Assembly: GCF_042654985.1 (NCBI RefSeq)
Contig: NZ_JBHSMT010000005.1
Span: forward strand, 124,001 to 188,000
Length of the DNA stretch: 64,000 bases
Direction of reading: 5' to 3'
Source: Paraherbaspirillum soli
GTDB lineage: Bacteria; Pseudomonadota; Gammaproteobacteria; Burkholderiales; Burkholderiaceae_D
The notes under the pieces are model-generated. The model made no database searches. It was not told where the DNA came from and worked only from the letters and a program-made list of their open reading frames with translations. Below, in pieces: positions 60,594 to 64,000 of the stretch. The position numbers and the translations under genes were made by a program. Numbering within the stretch: position 1 is the first letter of the stretch; each line of letters begins with the position of its first letter.

Positions 60594-60730
60594 GTCGCCG
60601 TCATCGCTGACCGGAGGGCACCTCGAAATTCCTCGCCGGCAACGTTTGAACGGCTAAGGTAAGATCGCGCCAGCACTTCATCGTTGGTGAACAATCCGGG
60701 AATTCCGATCAACCTTAGAAAACGCACATT

Positions 60731-61339
60731 ATGCAAACCATCAAAAAAACCGTTTTGGCCTTGTCGCTAAGTTGCATCGCCGCCGTATGCGGCGCCGAGA
60801 ATTTCCAGCAAACCCTGGTTTTCATCCGTCACGCTGAAAAGCCGGCCGATGGCCTGGGGCAGATTACCTGCCAGGGATTAAATCGCGCATTGGCTCTGCC
60901 GCAAGTGTTGACCTCGCAATATGGCAAACCGGATGCCATCTATGCGCCGGATCCTGCCGGCAAAGTGAATGACCACCAGCAAAGTTATTACTATGTGCGT
61001 CCGCTGGCCACCATCGAACCGACGGCAATTCGACTGGGGATGCCGGTGAATACACCGTACGGCTTTCTCGATATCAACGCGCTTGAATCAGAACTCACAC
61101 AAGACGCTTACAAGAACTCGCTGGTGTTCGTCGCCTGGGAACATGTCAAGCTCGAACAAGTGGTGAAGAACATCATCGCCGACCAAGGCGGCGATGCCAG
61201 CGTCGTGCCGCACTGGAAGAGCAGCGACTTCGACAGTATTTATGTGATCAGGATCAGCAACAACGACGGCGCCAAGCAAGTCAGCTTCCGCCAGGATCAA
61301 CAAAACCTGAACAATCTGAGCACAAACTGTCCGCAATAA
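60731..61339 (+). CDS. Exported histidine-phosphatase-like protein
   Basis: A 202-residue exported protein (signal cleavage near AAVCGA) with the phosphoglycerate-mutase/histidine-phosphatase signature FIRHAEKP, whose His would be phosphorylated. The second catalytic His may be in VFVAWEHVKLEQ. The core is short, so it may be an unusual or inactive member. Single gene, with two hairpins after it. Confidence 0.78.
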   Translation: MQTIKKTVLALSLSCIAAVCGAENFQQTLVFIRHAEKPADGLGQITCQGLNRALALPQVLTSQYGKPDAIYAPDPAGKVNDHQQSYYYVRPLATIEPTAIRLGMPVNTPYGFLDINALESELTQDAYKNSLVFVAWEHVKLEQVVKNIIADQGGDASVVPHWKSSDFDSIYVIRISNNDGAKQVSFRQDQQNLNNLSTNCPQ

Positions 61340-61392
61340 GGGCGATGGTTCGCGTGCGACGCCGTAGGATGACGGTGAGATGGGCGTGACTA

Positions 61393-61426
61393 ATTTGCGC
61401 CATCCGGAATCCGGGGTGGCGCAAAT
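61393..61426. terminator. Hairpin after the histidine-phosphatase-like gene
   Basis: Stem ATTTGCGCCAtCC / GGtGGCGCAAAT, loop GGAATCCGG. No T-run follows directly, so it may stabilise mRNA or terminate weakly. Confidence 0.55.
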
Positions 61427-61470
61427 CAGCTTGTAGAACTTCAGTCAGGGATTTGTTTTACGGCGGTAAG

Positions 61471-61500
61471 GGCAGGTGCCTGGACAGGCACCTGCCTCAT
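61471..61500. terminator. Strong hairpin between convergent genes
   Basis: Perfect 10-bp stem GGCAGGTGCC / GGCACCTGCC, loop TGGACA, followed by TCATTT, 17 bp before the stop of the minus-strand gene at 61517. Confidence 0.65.
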
Positions 61501-61516
61501 TTAGGCAGAACGTAGA

Positions 61517-61858
61517 TTAATCGTCCCGGTCATGGCCGCGATGCCAGCCGTTGTCGTGATGCCACTCATGCTCGTGGTGATGCTTTTCTCGCCACTCTCC
61601 CCGCTCTCTATACTCCTCTTGCTCTATATAGACAGGGCGCGGCTGTACATAAACTGGACGGGGTTGCACGTAAACCGGGCGCGGTTCCACATAAACCGGG
61701 GCCGGCTGCACATAGACAGGCGCCGGCGGCGGCACATAAAAACCGGGAGCGCCAATGTTGATTCCCACATCGACGTGCGCCATCGCAGGCGCTGCAAACA
61801 GCATCAATGCCGCGCTTGCCGCTGCTCCGGCGATGATGGAAATAAATGATGTTTTCAC
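61517..61858 (-). CDS. Exported protein with PVYVxPRP repeats
   Basis: A 113-residue exported protein (cleavage near PAMAH). The mature chain begins VDVGINIGAPGFYVPPP, then repeats PVYVQP / PVYVEPRP about every eight residues six times (~50-85), ending in a His/Glu/Arg-rich tail (HHHEHEWHHDN). Such Pro-rich periodic proteins are common in periplasm/envelope and may span or bind metal via the His tail. Function unknown. Confidence 0.75.
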   Translation of the reverse strand: MKTSFISIIAGAAASAALMLFAAPAMAHVDVGINIGAPGFYVPPPAPVYVQPAPVYVEPRPVYVQPRPVYVQPRPVYIEQEEYRERGEWREKHHHEHEWHHDNGWHRGHDRDD

Positions 61859-62272
61859 GATGTTCCCTCTTTAATCAGTTGTGCGCCTATTTAACGAGAA
61901 AGCATCGGTCTGCGCTAGGGGAGCTTCTGTAATGAGTGTAACGATCTGTAACAAGTGATTTCGACAATTGTTAATGAATGTCGAACACGATCTATCTGCA
62001 CGATTTTCGCTGACTGTTGGATCGCAAATACGAAGACCAACTAAGCATCCCTGAAAATCTTCGTTCTGGCAGCCGCCCGCATCAATTACTCTGATGCAAC
62101 TTTAACGATCTATCGCGAGCTTTACTCGATCCGTCAATTTGCGGACAGAGACGCCTGTCGTATACCTCTCGCGCGTCTGTCATCTTGCTGGCTGTCAGCT
62201 GGGACCTCGCAACGTTCGTCATGATTGTTGGAGCCTCTCCTATTGCGCTGTTTCCAAATCAAAGGAATATAT
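61859..62272. other. Divergent intergenic region
   Basis: About 410 bp between two divergent exported-protein genes, so it must hold both promoters. AT-rich 61900-62000 with GTAACGATCTGTAACAAGTG, a repeated GTAAC-type sequence. No gene is convincing here; a plus-strand frame starting 62185 overlaps the next gene's start in another frame and is spurious. Confidence 0.45.
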
Positions 62273-63262
62273 ATGCCGCTCTTCAAATACCGTATGAATG
62301 TCTGCTTCGTCTCGCTGTCACTGGCCGGCGTTCTGCTGGCCTCCGCTCAAGCACAAGCTGCCGAGCCGGAATTTTCCGGTTCAAAACCATCCGCATTCCA
62401 CGCCAATTACGCCATTCTCCCGGGCCAATCCCCACAAGATGCGGCGGCCATCGTCCGCGCCAACTTTGCGGCTGTCATTGAAGAAAATTTCGCACAAGCC
62501 GACGTTGTTCATGCCAAGCGCGTGCTTGACAATTTAAGCGATCGCGAATTGCGTGACCTGGCGGCAAGCTATACCAGCGCGCTCGGAGGGCGGCATCCAC
62601 AGGCGCTCGATAGCCTGGCGCAGAAACTGGACGGCAAGCGTCTGGCGCGACTAGCTCAGGTTTTCGGTTATTTGCCGGTTTTGACCGCTGCCAGCACGCA
62701 TTCTTCAGCGGAGGTGCAACTGGCATTTGCAGCCAATGTGCAGCATGGCGCCGCCGCTCCCAAGCCGGCAAGGGTCACGACTCAGGCGGCGCCGACCATC
62801 GATATGTCGATTCGCGACATCTATCTTGAATTCCGAACCGCGCCGGTCGGCAGTCTCAGCGCGTCTGCGGGCATCACGGAAACGGCTATCTTTGCCGGAT
62901 CGCGACTGTCTCTGGCAGGTGCGGCCGGCTATCAGGTCGGTACCGGGATTTACTGGCTGATCTCCAACTATGCCCCGGAATTGGGCACGACCATCGGCGG
63001 CACAGTCAATGAGATGGTGCAAAACATCAACAACGCGGGAAACAAACTGCTGCAAGGGAAATATGAGGAAAGCCTGGACAGTCTGCTGGGCGGCAGGCTG
63101 CTGGATTACGGCAGCAGCAAGGGCAACTATAGCGGCGACTATGGCGTGTCCAGATCGCTTGACGCGTTCATACGCAACCAAAAAATTTGCTTCCCGCAGA
63201 ACTTTAAGGCCGGCGCTGCCAACGTCAATTCTTTTGGCGACCCCAACTGCGATCCGAATTAA
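62273..63262 (+). CDS. Exported hypothetical protein
   Basis: A 329-residue protein with a signal peptide (cleavage near AQAQA). The first half is helical (QSPQDAAAIVRANFAAVIEE; LAASYTSALGG), the second has a hydrophobic glycine-rich stretch (LAGAAGYQVGTGIYWLIS) and a Cys-containing C-terminus (KICFPQNF ... DPNCDPN). AAAGGAA sits eight bases before ATG 62273. I recognise no family. Convergent to the lyase-like gene at 63357. Confidence 0.68.
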   Translation: MPLFKYRMNVCFVSLSLAGVLLASAQAQAAEPEFSGSKPSAFHANYAILPGQSPQDAAAIVRANFAAVIEENFAQADVVHAKRVLDNLSDRELRDLAASYTSALGGRHPQALDSLAQKLDGKRLARLAQVFGYLPVLTAASTHSSAEVQLAFAANVQHGAAAPKPARVTTQAAPTIDMSIRDIYLEFRTAPVGSLSASAGITETAIFAGSRLSLAGAAGYQVGTGIYWLISNYAPELGTTIGGTVNEMVQNINNAGNKLLQGKYEESLDSLLGGRLLDYGSSKGNYSGDYGVSRSLDAFIRNQKICFPQNFKAGAANVNSFGDPNCDPN

Positions 63263-63286
63263 AGTCTGACAACTTCGCTGTCATCG

Positions 63287-63323
63287 GATAAAAGCCATCG
63301 GCATTTGGCCGGTGGTTTTTATC
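63287..63323. terminator. Bidirectional terminator between convergent genes
   Basis: Stem GATAAAAGCCATCGG / CCGGTGGTTTTTATC with CATTTGG loop; A-rich and T-rich flanks fit termination from both sides. Confidence 0.85.
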
Positions 63324-63356
63324 CAGTTGCACATGGCCTGCCAAGGCCGTCCGACT

Positions 63357-64000
63357 TTATCGCGCTTTTATATAGCGTTGATTCTTCGCCCATAAGAAGC
63401 GCGAAAACTGGTCGATCTTGCCGGTAGCCTTACCGACGGTGAGATCCGCTCCGACCATGTTTTGATACTGGGCCGGCAAAAATTCCGCCAGGAAGAAAAA
63501 GCCGCCTCTGACGTAATTGGTTGGCGCGCTGTTGCCGGTGCCGTCGCCGCCGTTCATACGGCCTGCATAGTCATGCGGGCCACGCGTCACCACGTCGACA
63601 TAGGTGTTGGCGAACTTGGTCATTTCCGCCTTGGTAATGCCGTAGCGGCCGCTCGCATAGGCGCGATAAAAGCCGACCATATCGAGACTGCCGTGGTTAT
63701 TGTCTTCGCCCGTCCGGTTGGGCAATGCGTAGCCCCAGTCGTAGACTTCGTGGCCTTTTTTACTGACGTAAGGCGTCACGCCGGAAGCAAAGAAAGAGGA
63801 GAAATTGGCGCTGATGACGGCGTTGTACTTTGCCGCGCGGGCCGGGTCGTCACCGAGAATTTCGTGAGATGCCGCAAGATTTTGCAACGCGTAGTTGAAC
63901 ATCATCTGCTGGTTCCACGGCACCGGCTCGCCGGACTTATACGGCGATGCAGCGGAAAAATAATAAAGATTATTTTTCGACAGATTCAGCAAGGATTTGA
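63357..64000 (-). CDS. Alginate-lyase/heparinase-like alpha-toroid protein, C-terminal part (cut by window end)
   Basis: The last ~213 residues of a gene whose start lies beyond the window. The (alpha/alpha)-toroid style is suggested by EPVPWNQQMMFNYALQNL and TGEDNNHGSLDMVGFYRAY; a NNHG motif of this kind occurs in polysaccharide lyases of the alginate-lyase type. It may degrade a uronate-rich or amino-sugar polymer. Only the tail is visible, so family assignment is tentative. Confidence 0.55.
   Translation of the reverse strand, partial: KSLLNLSKNNLYYFSAASPYKSGEPVPWNQQMMFNYALQNLAASHEILGDDPARAAKYNAVISANFSSFFASGVTPYVSKKGHEVYDWGYALPNRTGEDNNHGSLDMVGFYRAYASGRYGITKAEMTKFANTYVDVVTRGPHDYAGRMNGGDGTGNSAPTNYVRGGFFFLAEFLPAQYQNMVGADLTVGKATGKIDQFSRFLWAKNQRYIKAR

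Noticed and set aside
60614..60634. Possible sixth structured-repeat copy
   Set aside because: GGGCACCTCGAAA matches the left arm of the family but nothing after it matches the interior or right arm. At most it is a remnant.
1..64000. tRNA, rRNA, prophage or IS element
   Set aside because: I looked for transposase, integrase and phage structural proteins, and for tRNA or rRNA sequence, and found none. All repeats are short and palindromic without coding content.

Overview
The window looks like a high-GC chromosome segment from a betaproteobacterium of the Oxalobacteraceae (Collimonas/Herbaspirillum/Janthinobacterium type). This rests on a glyQ-glyS-gmhB-plsC run, an rsmA-pdxA-surA-lptD | amgK-murU block, a three-subunit PntAA/PntAB/PntB transhydrogenase and many short palindromic repeats. 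The genus is inferred from layout and protein style, not from a database search. I found no rRNA, tRNA, CRISPR array, insertion sequence, prophage or origin.

Layout. 1-5.6 kb: end of glyQ, glyS, gmhB, plsC, a YgjP-like metallopeptidase and gloA, with palindromic repeats between genes. 5.6-7.5 kb: a secreted alpha/beta-hydrolase lipoprotein. 7.8-15.8 kb: rsmA, pdxA, surA and lptD (minus strand) diverging from amgK-murU (plus strand), an outer-membrane assembly and wall-recycling block. 15.8-18.4 kb: pepP and a UbiH-family hydroxylase. 18.5-28.1 kb: the standout locus, with wecB (UDP-ManNAc supply) convergent to DUF2334 deacetylase, two small genes, a DUF4434 TIM-barrel protein, nfrA and nfrB. 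28.6-32.0 kb: pntB, pntAB, panD and pntAA. 32.2-36.2 kb: nudJ-mnmA, a ParB-like protein and a SulP transporter. 36.4-44.0 kb: secreted lipoproteins including a possible zinc peptidase, two MFS transporters, and cytochrome b561 with two YceI proteins. 44.1-48.0 kb: phoD, then DUF2946, a CxxCxC outer-membrane protein and a TlpA-like thioredoxin. 48.3-55.1 kb: small secreted and membrane proteins, M1 and M13 metallopeptidases and a tyrosine phosphatase. 55.8-64.0 kb: a periplasmic binding protein, a Tat-exported cupredoxin/phosphoesterase pair divergent from an ECF sigma/anti-sigma pair, a histidine phosphatase, hypothetical secreted proteins and a truncated lyase-like gene.

The most interesting system is the nfr-type locus. 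NfrB here is a processive GT2 glycosyltransferase ending in two 24-residue MshEN motifs separated by exactly five residues, a c-di-GMP-binding arrangement. NfrA is a TPR plus beta-barrel outer-membrane protein. With wecB, a deacetylase and a hydrolase-like TIM barrel, the locus reads as a c-di-GMP-controlled, ManNAc-containing polysaccharide synthesis, modification and export machine, analogous in parts list to PgaABCD but built from different families.

Two other signals are not obvious from gene calls. One is a roughly 120-145 bp structured repeat in five copies whose closing stem shows compensatory changes between copies. The other is a matched pair of divergent ECF-type promoters (GGAATA-N15-GAGT) between the sigma-factor gene and the cupredoxin/phosphoesterase genes, which defines a probable small autoregulated regulon.
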